In this document: positions 1 to 14,700 of the stretch, in pieces
How the letters are laid out: every line of letters begins with the position of its first letter
Numbering within the stretch: the stretch's first letter is position 1
NCBI GenBank assembly: GCA_013398275.1
Contig: VZSE01009968.1
Span: forward strand, 934,357-998,356
Source of the DNA: Promerops cafer
Taxonomy: Eukaryota > Chordata > Aves > Passeriformes > Nectariniidae
Length of the DNA: 64,000 nucleotides
Direction: 5' to 3'
Notes under the pieces: generated by a model
The model's input: only the letters and a program-made list of their open reading frames with translations
Database searches by the model: none
Told to the model about the DNA's origin: nothing
Position numbers and translations under genes: made by a program

Positions 1-3000
1 CAGAAAGACAGGAGCTGTGAGAGATTCAGCTCAAGGTCAAATGACATAAAGGGCAAACCTGACAAGAGGCTGACACACTACAACTAAAAGGATCCCTTGC
101 TAAAGGCACGCTATGAACAGAAATGCTTATCTGATACCAAATACAGGCTGCTTGAATATATGAAAGAAGTGATTACCTGAAAATCCTCAAGTCTGAAATG
201 AAGAATGCTAATGAAGAAGATTTATGTTATACTGCAAAGCCCACCAGAGTAATAAGAATCATCCAGTAAATAAATCAAAAACTAATTCAAAAGTTCCACA
301 ACCACATGCATTATGAGTTTGCAGACTAGGTGACTTCATCTGTTATTGCAAAATCTCTGATTAGGACTTCCCTCAATGGAAATAAATCCAAGGAAAATGG
401 TGCACATGCTTTTGCTGAAGGGTGCTCAAAACTGCAAATAGAATTAATTCTGTGTTTTGACCTTTCCTAGTTTTCTTGAAAGACAGTAACAAATGTGAGA
501 AGATATCTGTGTGTACACATATAGGCAAACAAGAAGAGTCAAAATTATAAGGAAACAAAATATTTGGGAAATTCAGCATCTCTAAGGGAACCAGAAATTT
601 CACTTGGATTGATAAGTTATAGAATGTACCTCCACTGAAAGAGTTGCTTGAGGAAGGTTTAAGCAGCAGCTCATAGTCTTCAAAAGTGGAAATTCATACA
701 AGGGACAACCTTGATAATCTTTACTGCTAAAAAGTCACTTCTGGGAAATGTACAATATGATTATTTTCCTTACTGCTCTCAGAAATCACAATCCAGGTTG
801 GGAGACCATACTTTTACGACAGAGAATGATAGAATCTCACAGTTACCTCACTTTTTTGGCTTTATGGATTGGTAAAGTTTCGCTATTTTATTTTTTTTTT
901 AAGATGATCAAAACGAGACATAGAATCCTAGACAATACGTTTGCCACTGATGGATTGGCTTCTCTGACTAAGAATATTGCTCAAGAGGATGATTTTGAGT
1001 TCATCTAGAACAGTCATTCACAGCCTGTCATTTGACTGGAGGCACTTTAGAGGCTGAAAATCATCATCGTACACTCAAAATAGTAATACCATGTCTGAAA
1101 CATAGCTTCCAATATTTGCAAATATCAAAGATTGTAGGGACCAAGTTGAGTAAGTAACTTGTTTGAAGCAACTCATTAATTGAAGGCAAAGTATGCCTGT
1201 TTTTAAATTGCTATTTTACTCTGCATGACCAAGCGATGATTTTGACATCTACATGAAATTCTTTACATCGCTGACTTCAAAAAATTCTCTCAGGAGCCTA
1301 CATTCAGGGCTATGGTAACAGATCTGGCTACCCATGTAGGAACTTGCTTCCCATCTGTGTATCAGCAAGGGAGTTGAAAGTCAGTCTTGTTACCCCCAGC
1401 CACAACACCAAGAAGACAATGACTGTGGCTTGCCAATAGTGCCATGAAATGTTACATGAGCAGTCAAACACAGGGAGAATGCTTTGTTTGCCAAGTACTG
1501 TCAAGTTCCCCTGCAGCCTCACTAACATTATCACCATCTTCCAATCACCTAATAACTTTCTTCAAAGAAATCGGCAGGAGTCATCTTTCTTATTGTATCA
1601 AAGGATCAATTCTGATTTTCTGTGTATTACTACAACTAACTCAGCTGAATTGAGTAAGTTATTCCTGAGATAAAATGTACTCAGGGTTTAAACATAATTG
1701 CCTCTTACTTTGACATAATTTATACAAGCCAACCAAGAGCATTTATTTATCATCACATAAAAGTCTTCATTTTAGGTAGAACTCCTGTTAAAATACTAAG
1801 AACAAAATATTTTGTCTTTTTGTTTCTTCCCTAGACAAGTCTTAATCATTTTTATTGTTAGCAGCTTAAAGTATCATACTGGTATAAAGCTCTGTTAATA
1901 CATATAAATTTTAGTATTTAGCCTTCCAAATACAATCCTGGATAGATCATGCCATATGAACACAGTAGTAAGGTCACTAGTAGTGACTCTTCTACTTTGT
2001 TTGCACAAAACCTGACAGCTTGACTCCATAATGGACAAGAATTCCCAAAAAAGAAATGCCACTCTGAAAGCCTTTATTCCTGCAAAGTTTATGAGCTGGT
2101 AAACATTATAAGGAATACTGAAGACATGCCACACATAAAGGCCAACATGAAATAAAGGCCTTAAGCACAGTGCATAAACCAGTACACACTAAATGATTAA
2201 CCATTGTCTTCATAGTGGAGAGTGCATGTGTGTGTGTGCAAGAGTGAGCATCTTTATACACTGTATGCATAATTGCCTTCACTCAAAAAAACTAATTAAA
2301 ATAATTATCCAGACACTCTGGATCTTTATAGTAAAGACATACAAAATAATCTTTTAAACATCTATGATTGCCTACACCGTCAGTTCTTTGTTATGGGGAT
2401 CACACTGGGAGTTCAAGATGTAAGAAATGGAGAATGCTACAAAAAGAAAGAAAAATAAATTCAATTCTTCCCAGTAATTTGATGATACATAATGAATGAT
2501 TACTAGATTTGCTTAGCAGCAAGAGGTATGTTTAGGTCACCCAAACAGTACTTCCCAAATCAATCACAAAATAAAAACCATGATTGATTGTTGTTATTCT
2601 ACACCAAAAAGCAATCTGTGGAATGGTGAAGGGGATTACCCATGTTTCTTTGATCTTTTCCAAACAGATTTCACTCAATAAACTGCTTATATGTTTTTAT
2701 AATCACATCATACTAGAGGCTGTTTTTCACTGTCAGGAAAATTTCTCTGGGTGAGAACGAAGAGTAACTAAAAACAGGTCCACAGGGATTTCCTGAAGAG
2801 GAATAAACAGCTTTTCTAAACTCCAAGATGGGTGAAGAAAAATTTGTCTTCTGCTGTACTAAAGGGAAAATTTCTCTGAAAGCATCAACAAATATCTTCC
2901 TACACAAACTACACTCTGACAAAACCACAGTGTACACCCCTGCTATTAAACACTTGATGCAATGGACAATTTCTATTAAATCTGAAAGGGACACAGTCTC

Positions 3001-6000
3001 AGATAACAGTGACAACTGCATTCTGCCCAACATGTTTTGGTTTCACTGCTTCCTCCTCATTCTCCCTGAACTTGGGAGAAAATGTGTGATAAACAAGGGG
3101 GCTGAGGAGGAATTCCCTGTTACGTGGGAGAACTGCAGCAACACAGGGCTGTTAAAGACAAACGGCAACGGGACTGGGGATAATAGCTGCTAATGCAAGA
3201 CATTATACACAATGTGGGAAGGAGAGAAACGGGGTGAAATCCTGGGTGAAAATGATATTTTGTTAATGTATTTGTAAATTTAAAGCCATGTGTAGCTTTG
3301 AAACCTATTTAAGGAACATACTAGTAACACGTCCTCACCACGACATGCACTTGTTCACATTTTAACAATAACCAGAGACTTGCAGGCCCCACTCATGTCA
3401 ACATGTCACTATGTTTGAAAGGCACTGAACTTGCTGATCTACCTTTAGCCAGATTCCCTTGTGTACAGCTTTAAGGTATCACTGAAAAAATACTGAACTA
3501 CACAGGATACAAACTGTTCTTATACAATCAGAAGGTATGTGCTTAGCTAATAAAATACATTAATATAATATCAGACACAGAAGGAAGTAAAATACATTCC
3601 TGCAGAAGAGATTAGCATAGATATTTCAACGGATTAGGAAGTTTCAGTGACAGAAGGTATATTTAATATACAAAATCCATATAATGAGAAGCAGTTGAAA
3701 AAATAGGACAACTGTCATGTGTCCAAGAAATATCTTCATAAAAATGCTGTCACATATAAACACTTCTCAGTAACAAAACCCTCTGCAACTGAACAAGGCA
3801 AATTTAATTCTGAATGTACAATGTGCCTCATCATGGATCTTATAACTACTAATATCCTTGAGCAACCGGATATCTCCAAATTCAAACAGCACTTACCTTT
3901 TCCTGTTAAATAACTCCTGCCTGACATTTATGATTAGTTGTACATAAAGACTGTGGATTTATTCTAGCAAAAGGACAGTTAAAAAGGAATACCCAGAGGC
4001 AAACACCTGAGAAGGGTAGGAACTAATTAAGCTCAAGGCCAATGCTGGCAGAAGAACAAATGGTAATAACTTGGCCATGAAGAAATTCAGGTTGCAAACA
4101 AAACCTGATGTTTTCAGATGAAAATTCAAAATTTTGTGATCAAGATGACCTGGCTGTTTTGAGTAACCAGGGCTTGAGCTCAAGAGCACAAGGATGGCCC
4201 TCACTTCTGATCATATATATCCTAAAAACACAATTCATTTTAAAACTCTCGCAAAACAAATAGATGTTAAATCCTGCAATAAATCTGCTCACTGAAGAAA
4301 TATTATATTGGCAATAAATGGTAAGATAAAAAAACCTATGAACTCAGAAGTGAATTAATTCCCAAAGGTTTAAAAACTGATTTGCGTAGTTCCAGAAGAC
4401 CATGGATCCTCATTCAAGCTATCACGACTCTGAAGGATCCTTTCCAGCAACAGGTAGAGCTGCTTAAATCCTGTTACAACAACAAACTCTGGAAGATCCC
4501 TTCACTTTCTACCAATATTCCTTAGTCTTGTTCCAACCCCCAAAAACTGAGGAGCAAAAAATGCTGATGCACCATGCCTTACCATACTAGAAAACAAGGA
4601 ATAACCTTGTCATCTTTCATGCCTCATGGAACTTCTTTTTATTCTGCCTATCACAAAACCTCAAGAAAATAATACTGAAGAATAACCAGTGCATATATGG
4701 GATACACCAATCAATGACAAACCTGGCCCATTCACTGCCCTTTTTCACTGACTTTAGTAAATTCTATACACAAACCTATGGAAAACATACATATTAAGCA
4801 AGTACCTTTAGAATATTCAATGTTTTGGGTCATGGGGTGCTTTTTTGCAAGCTGTGAAACTAGCAAACTTTTCACTAAGAAGGTTTGCTCTAGTGTGTTG
4901 AACCATTTCATCCTTAGATTAGACTGATTTGTGCTTCTTAAGGAACCATGAGAAATCTGCTCTATTGTCAGTTGATCCTCCACCAGATCCATGATTTAAC
5001 TTCAGCTTTTACTAATAAATATATTTTCAGTCATTAAATACAACAGCCTTTTATTTTGAGTCTTTGACAATACTCATGTTCACCAGAAATGCCGTTTCGA
5101 TCAATCCAAACTGATTTTTTTCAAAATGCAGAACAAATTAACTGCTTCGCTTCACCTAAAAAATATTTTCCTTTCTTTCCCTTCTCCCCCTCTTTTTCTT
5201 TTATTGTTTAAAAAAAAAAAAAAAAACACAAAATACATGCAATGACCAAATATGGATGTCCTTGATAATCATCATTTTTTCCCCCAAAATATATCTGTAA
5301 TATAGCACATATGCAACTCTTAAGCAAGGAAGACTCAAGCACTCCTAGTCTAGGATGCCCAGACCACAACATGACAAACATTCTCTTTCTGGACAAAAGC
5401 ATACTTAAATTCTTACAAAAACAAAAGAGATGGTGATCACTGCCAGTTTAATGATCTTCTGTGTTTATTGATAATGATACCTATGTTTATCCTTAATTAC
5501 TGTTGCTTTGCTTTACTAGAAATATTATTTGGGGGACAAATAATTTTGTTCATCAGATAGGTAGTTGTTTTTTTGGTTTTTTTTTTCAGAAAAAAACCCT
5601 TTTTAGTTTCAGCTACTTTTCACTTCAGACTGAACCAGAAATCAATTATTTCCAAAGGTCTAATGTGAAGTTATTAAAAATGGCTTTATACTCTCAAAAT
5701 TCCTCTTTCCTATCTTTCTTTCTTTCAAGGAAAGTACCTATTTTCAACCAAGACTTAATTGCAACAGATGGAAGACATTTGCTAGTATAGCTTCTTTTTT
5801 TTTCCACTCTGGTGTGTTTTTCTTTTTAAATTGAAGTGCTGCAGGTGGTAAAGATAATACTATTACATACATATACATATCTATATGCATTGATACATAC
5901 GTTCACCACTATATCCCTATTTATGGACTGGAAATTTCTAAGTAATTAAAAGGAAAAATACGGCCAGCTTGTGCAGGTGGAAAGTGAATGTACTTACAGA

Positions 6001-6155
6001 AGCTCTAAGGAAATTTTCATTGTGCTAATGCAGTGCTATGACTGTTCAAAAAACTGAGTGGATGTGATGACTCTATAAATATGCACACTATTCTTATTCA
6101 GAATTCAGGACGCTGTATCTCACTGCATTCTTATTCTGCCTCATTTAATACTCAC
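1..6155 (-). other. SYT14: SYT14 intron downstream of the C2A exon (partial)
   Basis: This is the left part of the intron that follows the C2A exon; its 5' splice site is the GTGAGT donor at 6150-6155. I looked for the linker and C2B coding sequence expected next in SYT14 and did not find it, so that exon should lie left of position 1. The stretch is AT-rich. It holds a short TG run near 2228, a pyrimidine run followed by about 18 A at 5170-5226, and T-runs near 5570 and 5790. Open frames of 60-121 codons, such as 2828-3193, have no family resemblance I recognise and look random. Confidence 0.8.
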
Positions 6156-6605
6156 AGGCAGACTGTAAGAAGGTTCCAGTATCACTGGCACTGACATCTT
6201 CCCTTGAAGATTCAATTTTGTCAAGTAAAAAATCTTTTCTCCCACAATCCTCTCTTTTTTCATGCGCCGTACGCTGTACAGTCGAAAGCGAACTGCATAA
6301 TTCCCAATCATCTCAGACTCGACGTGATTAAATTTGAATGTCTCTGTGAAGACAGGGCACGGTCCCCGCTGGATGCTGGTTTTTGCTCTCTGCTTCTTTA
6401 TAGGGAGAAGAACTAGGTGTACTTGCCACGAGCTTCCACCTGTCCTGCTGTATGTTGGAATGTCTGTGACAGCTGTCACTGTCACCAAAAGCTTCTGTTC
6501 TTGTGAGTCATAGTCAAAAGTCACATCCAGTGTGCCATATTTAGCTACTGGCTCAGGATCAAAAGGTTTAGGAAGCTGTGAAGATGATCCTCGAGCTGAC
6601 ATATC
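6156..6605 (-). CDS. SYT14: SYT14 coding exon: C2A domain of synaptotagmin-14
   Basis: This 450-nt (150-codon) exon encodes the end of the linker and the C2A domain. Synaptotagmin-14 is a tandem-C2 membrane-trafficking protein whose family is regarded as calcium-independent. The acceptor is a long pyrimidine tract ending in CAG before GAT-ATG at 6605; the donor is GTGAGT after CCT at 6156. Both borders are phase 0. The C2A part opens with YGTLDVTFDYDSQEQKLLV and continues through a WQVHLVLLP strand, a basic KKQRAKTSIQRG stretch, FTETFKFNHVE and VGEKIFYLTKLNLQGK. The loop after TDIPTYSRTGG lacks the usual aspartate-rich SDPYVK motif, in line with loss of calcium binding. The sequence matches vertebrate SYT14 closely by recall. 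SYT16 is the nearest alternative but is less similar over the linker. The ATG at 6602 is internal, not a start. Confidence 0.96.
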
Positions 6606-8467
6606 CTGAAGAAGAAGAGAAAAAAATCCATTTATTTATTTATTTATTGTATTCTATTATTAAATCTAGCATGGAAATATATGGTTTACTCTAGACAATA
6701 TGAAGGCACTATGATATTTTTGTTCATTTCATAAACAAGGTTATTAAGCACTGAAACCCAAAGGAGATGGCTGGCTGGCAGTCAAGATGAAATCAAGACT
6801 TCACCTGGCCAATACCACCAAAAGCCAGGAGCCAATCAGTCTGAACTCAGATGGAATTAAGATGTAATGATCTCTTCTTCTGCGCCCCACATGTTTAAAA
6901 GTATATACATTTGTTAAGATAAAACCACCTTCTTTTACGTATTTTACACACATATTTTAAAGTTTACCTATTACATTGCTTGAAGAGACAGCTAATGATT
7001 GAGAGCACAGTGAGATGCCAGCAAAGAATACAGGAATTACAAACCTACTTGCACACACAGCTCCTGTTGCAGTCAACAAGAGTTACATGAATATGCCAAA
7101 AATTATCGTAGCAACATAGAATCACAGAAGATTTTGGGTTGGAAGGGACTTTAAGGATCTTTTAGTTCCAACCCCTCTGCTATGACCAAGGATGTCACTA
7201 TCGTGGCTTTATTCACGTAATTTTACTGGAACTGTAGAAGATGCATCTGTTTTGAACTCATCTTCTGAACTCTCTGTAAACCACATCAGTCCTAAAAGTG
7301 TATTTTAAACTTAACATTCAGATGGTTTATTGTCAATTTAAATTTTGAATAAAATACTCATCCTCTATAAAGTTACAACAGCCAGTTTGATAGGAATACT
7401 GAAACAGAAAATATTTATAAGTACAGGTGAATCTACTGCTCATACAATAAATTATTCCAAGTATGTAAAACACAGGTATTTCAAGTGTGTCTTCATATTG
7501 TCAAAGATAAGCTTGTTCACATGAACAAATAGATGCAAAACCAAAGCCTTCTGGGCTACGAAATGTTCTTATTTTAACCTGGCTGCCACATAGCTGTGGG
7601 AATGCATTCCTCTATAGGCTTCAGTCCTGAAGCTTTGAGTGGCTATAAAAAAAGCTGGCAGCATTCTCAGTTCTTACTGAATATGCTCACATTAACAACT
7701 GGAGTGACACAAAATGGGAAGGCCTTGCAGCTGGGCCTTCCAGACCTTGCACCAATACCCCAGGTAGACGACATCAACTTACCAACAGGGCTACTTAGAC
7801 AGAAACCTCTGACCTGAGCTCTAACACGTGCTTCAAAACTTCCAGTATCAGCAAAAGACAAATTTGTACCAAAAGAGCTTCTTCTGCACATGGCATCACT
7901 AATTTGACTTACCCATAGATGTCAGTGAAGTAACTGGTTGTTAAAGGCATTTCAATGAAATACATGTCAGAAAAGATTGTTTCTTCACAGAAAAAAATAC
8001 ATATATATCATTACAATTTATAGCAGAAAAATAGGAACATTAAGTGGCCCAAATCACTATACCACATCAACAATTGAAAAACAAAAAAACCCCTTTGTAA
8101 TTTTTTTTTTTTCCATAAGACTTGTTTTACATTATGGGGTGTTCAGTTTGAAAAAGCATTAACAAAACTTTTATTTGGGTTGTCTGAAAATCACGTGGAA
8201 GAATTTTGACTACAGTCCTTACAGTGTGATGAAATTTTCTGACTGGTTTAAAATGGTTTAAAAAATAATTCACTCTTACTAGGAGCTGGTTTGAAAGTTA
8301 AGGTGCCATAAAGATAACTACAGCAATCTGAAATCCTATTGTCATATTTTCTGACAAACTATTTTTTTTTTTTAAATGAAATGAGCTGCAGTATTAGTGC
8401 CCGTATAACTGTTCATTGATCTTTAGATTAAAAAAGTGCTTCACCACACTCAACTATTTTCATTTAC
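6606..8467 (-). other. SYT14: SYT14 intron between linker exon and C2A exon
   Basis: This 1862-nt intron has a GTAAAT donor at 8467-8462 and a TTCTTCTTCAG-type acceptor at 6606. A TTTA microsatellite lies just inside the 3' end (about 6631-6650). It also contains a short minus-strand CR1 fragment, listed separately. Otherwise it is AT-rich with nothing recognisable. Confidence 0.85.
7116..7199 (-). repeat. CR1 LINE, 3' end fragment
   Basis: On the plus strand it reads ATAGAATCACAGAAG, then TTGGGTTGGAAGGGAC and CCAACCCCTCTGC. This is the reverse complement of the CR1 3' terminus with its ATTCTATG tail. The element therefore points along the minus strand and is truncated to about 80 bp, as is usual for 5'-truncated CR1 copies in birds. 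Confidence 0.92.
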
Positions 8468-8736
8468 CTCTGGACTAAGAACCGCTGTGCTATCACTCGG
8501 AACATCCTCTTCGTATCCTTTGTTATGGAAGCTTTCTATTTCGTGTCCCGTGCTTCCCTCACTTGGGCACTTATATGAACACCTTGGGCTGTTGCTACAC
8601 TGGGAATATTCACATTTGCTGTCTCCAACTTCGGAAGGCGTACAGGAAAGATGAGGAGAACCACTGTCATCCTGGTACGGAGGCGGCTGCAGTTCATCCA
8701 GCGGAGGTGTTCTTCTCATCCTCTGAATGCAGTTCG
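8468..8736 (-). CDS. SYT14: SYT14 coding exon: proline/serine-rich linker
   Basis: This 269-nt exon encodes part of the cytosolic linker between the membrane segment and C2A. It enters in phase 1 (acceptor TTCTCAG at 8737, first two bases CG) and leaves in phase 0 at GAG before a GTAAAT donor. The frame reads ANCIQRMRRTPPLDELQPPP, then YQDDSGSPHLSCTPSE, and ends STAVLSPE, matching the SYT14 linker by recall. A PPPY sequence is visible; in other proteins such motifs bind WW domains, which is only a possibility here. The region is acidic, rich in Ser, Pro and Cys, and probably disordered. The ATG at 8719 is internal. The exon joins 34129-34347 upstream and 6156-6605 downstream with the frame preserved. 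Confidence 0.95.
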
Positions 8737-11700
8737 CTGAGAATAAGTGAAAATGCTTTACTTACTTTCTGATTATTCACTGTTCAAACAGTTCTGTGGA
8801 AAATGTAAATCTAAATGCCTGGACAGAGAATTTAAAAATCTATATATGTCTCTTTTTTTTAACTTTACATTTCAAATCAGATGAAAAATACTACTGAAAA
8901 AAAAAATTGTTAAAAACGGAAATGAGTGATCTCTCAGATGAAAGAAATTTAGATAAAAGCAAAGTTTTAAGTGTAGAGTCAGAATGGATTGTGCAAACCA
9001 CATGTAAATAAATATAGCACGGATATGACACGACAACAATTCTAGGCTTGAATTTCAGGGATGCTTACCTTGCAAAAACCTTTGGATATCTTAAGTCAGA
9101 TTCTGTGCAGATGGAATGTAAGTCAATTATGGAAACAAAATGCACTCCCTAAAGCCATGATACCAAGCTGATTACCTCCCATGCAGTTCCCCACCAGGGA
9201 GATGCTAAATTAAACTCTGAAGACAAATAAGGTACTAAAAAAGACAACCTTTCACACAAGTGAATTCTGCTCACCAGTGAATTTAAAAAGTGAAGCAGTG
9301 TCTCAGATTCTTTATTACTTGTTAAGGACAACTAAAGGGTACGTATCCAGTGTCTGGAAGTTCCACACTACCTCTAGTCACTAAAGACAGTGGAAAAAGG
9401 ATCATGAGCAATCTTGTGCTTGGGATGAATACTTGATGCTGACCATCTTTTCACACTAGATAGATACAAATGTGGTTATACATCTCAGAAATTAAACCTG
9501 ATGCATGGCTACAGACACAGAAAGTTAATTCAAAATAACTAAAACAAATTTTTTTTATCTCATATTTTACTATGCAGCATTACACAGTTGAATAGAATTG
9601 AGAAAAGACAGCAAGGTGTGCAGCAGCTGAAATGAAAGGAATATCAAGGTCAGGTAAAGAACTGTCTCATATTTTGTTTACATTTTCTGTAGAGGTTTCA
9701 ATGAAGATTTCAATGCCCCTGACATAAAGAATTACCTTATACATAAAAACTTCAAAGCAAAAATGTTTTCTGGACATACCATGTTTGTTTCATCAAACAT
9801 ACCATTTCATTCACAGAAAAACCTACCAAACAAGCAAGTTAAAGAAAGTATTAACTGGGGAATACAGGGCTCTTCCCTATTTTAACAGCTCCTAAAAGAA
9901 CCATGGCAAACAAGTAATTAAAACACTCCTACAAGATGAAACCACTGTCAGAAATCCTCTCGTCTCTAATAAACCCATCAGAGCCAGACTGCCATTCAGT
10001 GTGATTCCAAAATACTGTTCCAGCTCTCCTGCAAAAGGTCTTCTGCTGTTAGTGAGCCAGTGCTACAAACCCTTGAAAATCCAGTCCCACAGGGCTGGAA
10101 AAAAAAAAAACAGCCAGCAGGGAACCCTATACTTGAACTGTAGTCATCTGTCTAGCAGATAAACCTAAAACCTTACCTACAAGTATTAGACAACTTGCAC
10201 CCATGAAACTAGATAGACATGATGTTAGAATCTAAACTGATATTTTAATCATTATAAAATAATAATATGTATCATTTGACTGTCTATACCATGAAAACTG
10301 GACTTCCTTATCATAATCTATATAATCAAATATTCTAGAAAATTCAGAAAAACAGCACTTCTTCTCATTGTTGCCAAAAGGCAACAAACAACATTAAATG
10401 AGACAGTAACCACCTGGCAGCCCTGAGTTTCTTTCTGTTGACTTGTCATCAAGTCTGATAAGAATTTTTAACACCCAGCTTTTTCACAGTCTAATGAAAT
10501 GAAAGCGTGTCCAGGTAACTATCAACACCATTATTGTCTTACATGAGTAAATAAATGACTCTGTGACTCACTTTTTTCACTTTGATGAACTCCATTATAT
10601 GTCCCTATGGGAAAACTGTACAGGCTGTGTGACAGAAAAGGTGCTTTTAGTGTAGGCATGGAAGAAGTGAAGACAAAATTCTTATTAGCCAGCTGTGATT
10701 CAAAAATCTCAGAAAAAGCTAAAGCACTGGGGCAGGTTTTAACTACATATTTTTCAAATTTCAGTTTAACAAACTGAAATAGCATGTAAATTCTTAAAAC
10801 AAGTATCTGGCATTAAAAATCTAGAGACACCTCTGTCTAGAGAGGTATAAACTGGTATTCAACAACAGCTTTCTCTACATAATAAGATATCAAAGTTTTC
10901 AAATTAATTCTCAAGGTAAAAATGTCTCATTTTAATTTCCCTCTCCCCACAGTAAATGATGCAATAAAATGGATTTGTTTTTGTTACGGTTCTTTGAAAA
11001 CCATGAAGATTTGAATTTCATCAAGACATTCTAATGACTGATGATATCAAAGCCAAATGATATCACAGATAGTAGTGAAAACAGCAATATTAAATATCGG
11101 ATCCTGGGTATTTTCCTTAAAAACTACTCAGAAGTAGCGACTAACTTTGACAATCTAACAAAATTTTGCATATGTTTCAAAGTTTAAAATACAAAACTAC
11201 TGCTAGTGCTTGCTGGCTTATCACTAATTGTATTGGAGAAAAACATTTGGAGCTGAAAGGCAAGATGATCTGAAGTGTGTGCATATTTACATGTGAAACC
11301 CCTGCGTGTTACATACCTTGCACCTTTCATTTAAGGTGTAAACTTCAGACACAGCTATGCATACTTCTGTACTGTGACAAAGCCAAAGAACACCTCCCAA
11401 AGACCACTAAATGTGGCTAATAACATCTGCTAAAGAGTTACAAGCAAATGGTTACACTGAAAATCTAAAATTAATCATTGCACTGCTTCTCTGCAAGTTT
11501 CAAATCACATAGAAAGTATTTTTTGTAAATTCATTTGTAAATGAAATTAATCATATTAAATGACCACATCACCTTGGACTAGACAGACAGGGTAAAAAAC
11601 AAGCCAACATATGTCCCAAAAGTGGAAGTAAGATAGAATCACAGAGAAATCAAATCAGGTTTAGTCTGAGGCTCCTACCAGCCAGAAAATGGCATAACAG

Positions 11701-14700
11701 AGAAAAGACAAATAGAAAGAAAGACCTCACATTCAGTTCTCCACCCAAAGTATGTGAAAATATTCAGCATTCTCATGATATGAGTGAAACTATATTTGTT
11801 TAGTAACAAGTATTTGGTAAATTCTAAATTGAGAACACAGCGTATTGGTGTCAATAGGAAGATTTGAATAAACACTTTTTAAATGGGCAGCTGCTTTAAT
11901 AAAAGCTTTCATCCTCCCTTAGTTGGCTGGGAAAACACTCACTTAATGGTGATAGTGAGGACCTTGCTTAATAGCTGAAGAAACCAGAACAATAAACGAA
12001 ATACCTGACAAACCTGAGCAATTAGCATTTTGCTGGTACACTCAGAAATTACAGCATGTAAACTGTCATTAGCACATTAAAGTCAGAAGTAAATAAATAT
12101 CTTTTTTTTAGTACTGTTTGTTAAGCAATGAAGATTCACCTGTTTCCCTAAGCCCCCTTAGGACAGACTACAAGTCAAAGGGGGATGATACATACCTTGC
12201 TATCCACCTCAAGAGACCCACAAGTTAAATCTGACACAGCAGCCTAGGCCAAACTGAGCATTCCTGGAACATACAATTGATAACTATAAGAAAATCCAGA
12301 AAATTTTCAGTCATTTTGCTGGGGTGGAATCAAAGTTTAAAGATGCAGAAGTTTATCATAAGAAATGGAAATGCTTTAGGTTTTCAGTTCCTACTTGAAA
12401 TTGCTTCTTCCAATGCTGCTCATTTCTCCTCTCTGTTCTGGTCTCTCATGGACCATTCTAGACTGCACATCTCGCCATGCAGCTGGTGATGTCCTTTTCC
12501 CATGTTCACAGCATTTAGATTTTCCTATCATAATTATTTTTCCCAGAGGTTCACAGCAGCAGCACTAACCCAGCCTCCCTCAGCCCATATTTCCTGAGTA
12601 ATTCCAAGAACACCCATCTCTTAACATGGAAAAAGAAACTACTCCTGTGCCTTTAATTTCCCTGTCTCATAAGGCATCATTGACTACACTTCTACAGCTT
12701 CGAGTTTCTCATGTACAGTACTTCTTTAAAAATTCACACTGTTGTGGGAGGCAACAGTACCACAACACCCCTTTTGGAATCTGGCTTCCAGTTCCTTTAA
12801 AATACATAATCACTCCATAAATCAGTAATTTTTGCAAGTCATATTTTGTAATTGTCAGAATATCTTCATACTCAAATGGTACCTTTCCTTTCTCTAATAT
12901 ATCTCTGCTCACATTCCAGTACATAATTTTTTTTTTTTTAATCAAACGTAAATTTCAAGTTTTCAAGTCTTCAAGGGGTTCTATGTAAATGTTAAGACAA
13001 TTTAAATAAAACATAAAATGAAATACATGTTTAAAAATTAAAGGAACCTTTCTTATTCTGAATGATTAAATACCCTTAGAGATTTCTGATAGGCAGCACA
13101 GACAGTCCAAATGAAATTTTCATGTTTGAACTTTTCTACCATCCAAAAATATTATGTTGACTGAATTACCCCACATTACAGGGAGTATAAAATATAAACA
13201 TTAAATATTGAATGAAACCTCAGGCCTCTCCTTCCTTTAAAATTAAAAGCTTACATGCCTTTTTGTGAGGACAAAACCCGAATTATTTCGCAGAACAACA
13301 AATTATCTTGGCATTATTCTATTTCTTTTCCCACAGAATTATGGCATGAGTCATGCTTATGTAAAAAGGGGAATATAGGAGTGGTATGGGGTCATTATGG
13401 ACAACAGAAAAAAAAATTCTTTTTTTTTGCATTTGCTTTCTTCTTGCATTTGGCACATTTTAGACTTCTATTCACAGCTGAACTATCTTTTACATTAGGC
13501 AATTCACCGTAAAGAAGAAGTATTGTATCTGTTTGACTAGGAGTTTTTTGTTCCAATAATAGATAATTCTGTTTCCTAATATTTAGAAAATTCCATACAC
13601 TATAGGCTTGATCCCAGACCTATGGAAATCAAAAAAGCATTGCTGTCATTTACACCTGATGTCACATGATGCTTTTAGCACTGCATTTTCCACACTCTTT
13701 CAAGCTAATGCTACTGGTCATTCATGTGACAAAAAGGTTCTCTTTTGCTTTTTAAATAAAAGTAATTCAAAATGATAGAATTATCTTTATGACCAGTCCT
13801 TAAAACCTCAGTTTTCTTCCACAGGAAAAGTCTAAGACCAACTGAAATAGTGGAAACACACATAGTATTTTTTTTTTAATTGTGTCTCTTTACATCTTGA
13901 GCCTGTAGAACTACGGTTGGGTTTTGTTTCCCTAAAAAAGAAATTTGTTCTTTTGCTCTTTGCTCTCTGTACTTACTAGAGCACTTCTTATTTGTAAGAA
14001 TTTATGGTAAGTTTTACAGAGCAATACTGAAAAGCCCAGCACTAGTGAAAAAAAAAAAAATTCCAAAATTAGCCCCATTTATAACATTTTAACTACAAAT
14101 ACATTATTAAAAGCATTATCGTGAACTAGCTGTCAAAGACATTCTTTTGTTTCCTTCCCAAATATTTTGGTCGTCTTTCACTGAAAATTATACATTGCCA
14201 TCTATTGAATTAATTTGTTTTCAATTTAAGTATCATTCTCTAGTTCCTTATACAGCATTGATATTAATTGGAATAGGAAGGAGTTCTGCTACCTGGTTCT
14301 GTATTTCTACTTTTCAGTTGTCCAGAACACATCTAAATAATGCTTAAATCTAATGGTTCAATATTTTTAATCTTTTACTGATGTGAATATTAATATATCA
14401 AGCTCCAGAACACTTTTTTTTTTTAACTTTTAAAACCTCTTGTTTTCTGAGACCCCATCCAGCTCTAAAGCTTTTTGAAAGCTGTAGTCTTTAAGAAATA
14501 AAATTGTTTGCTTTCCCTTCCATAACTGTATTTCCTTAGGTAAAGCATATGTACTAAGTATGCCCGTTCAGGTAGAAAAATGTATTTTCTGTTCCATTTA
14601 GATGCTGGTTACACTTTTATTATTTTTATAAGCAGCCAACTTTCCTTTACACTACTTTGCAGATCAGTAGTTGGCTAACTTAATAAATTAACAGGTATTC

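Noticed and set aside
2828..3193. 121-codon plus-strand frame in a mildly GC-raised patch
   Set aside because: No family resemblance and opposite to SYT14; an overlapping frame exists on the other strand, as expected by chance.
1..6155. Search for the C2B exons of SYT14
   Set aside because: No match to the expected C2B motifs in any minus-strand frame; these exons are presumed outside the window.
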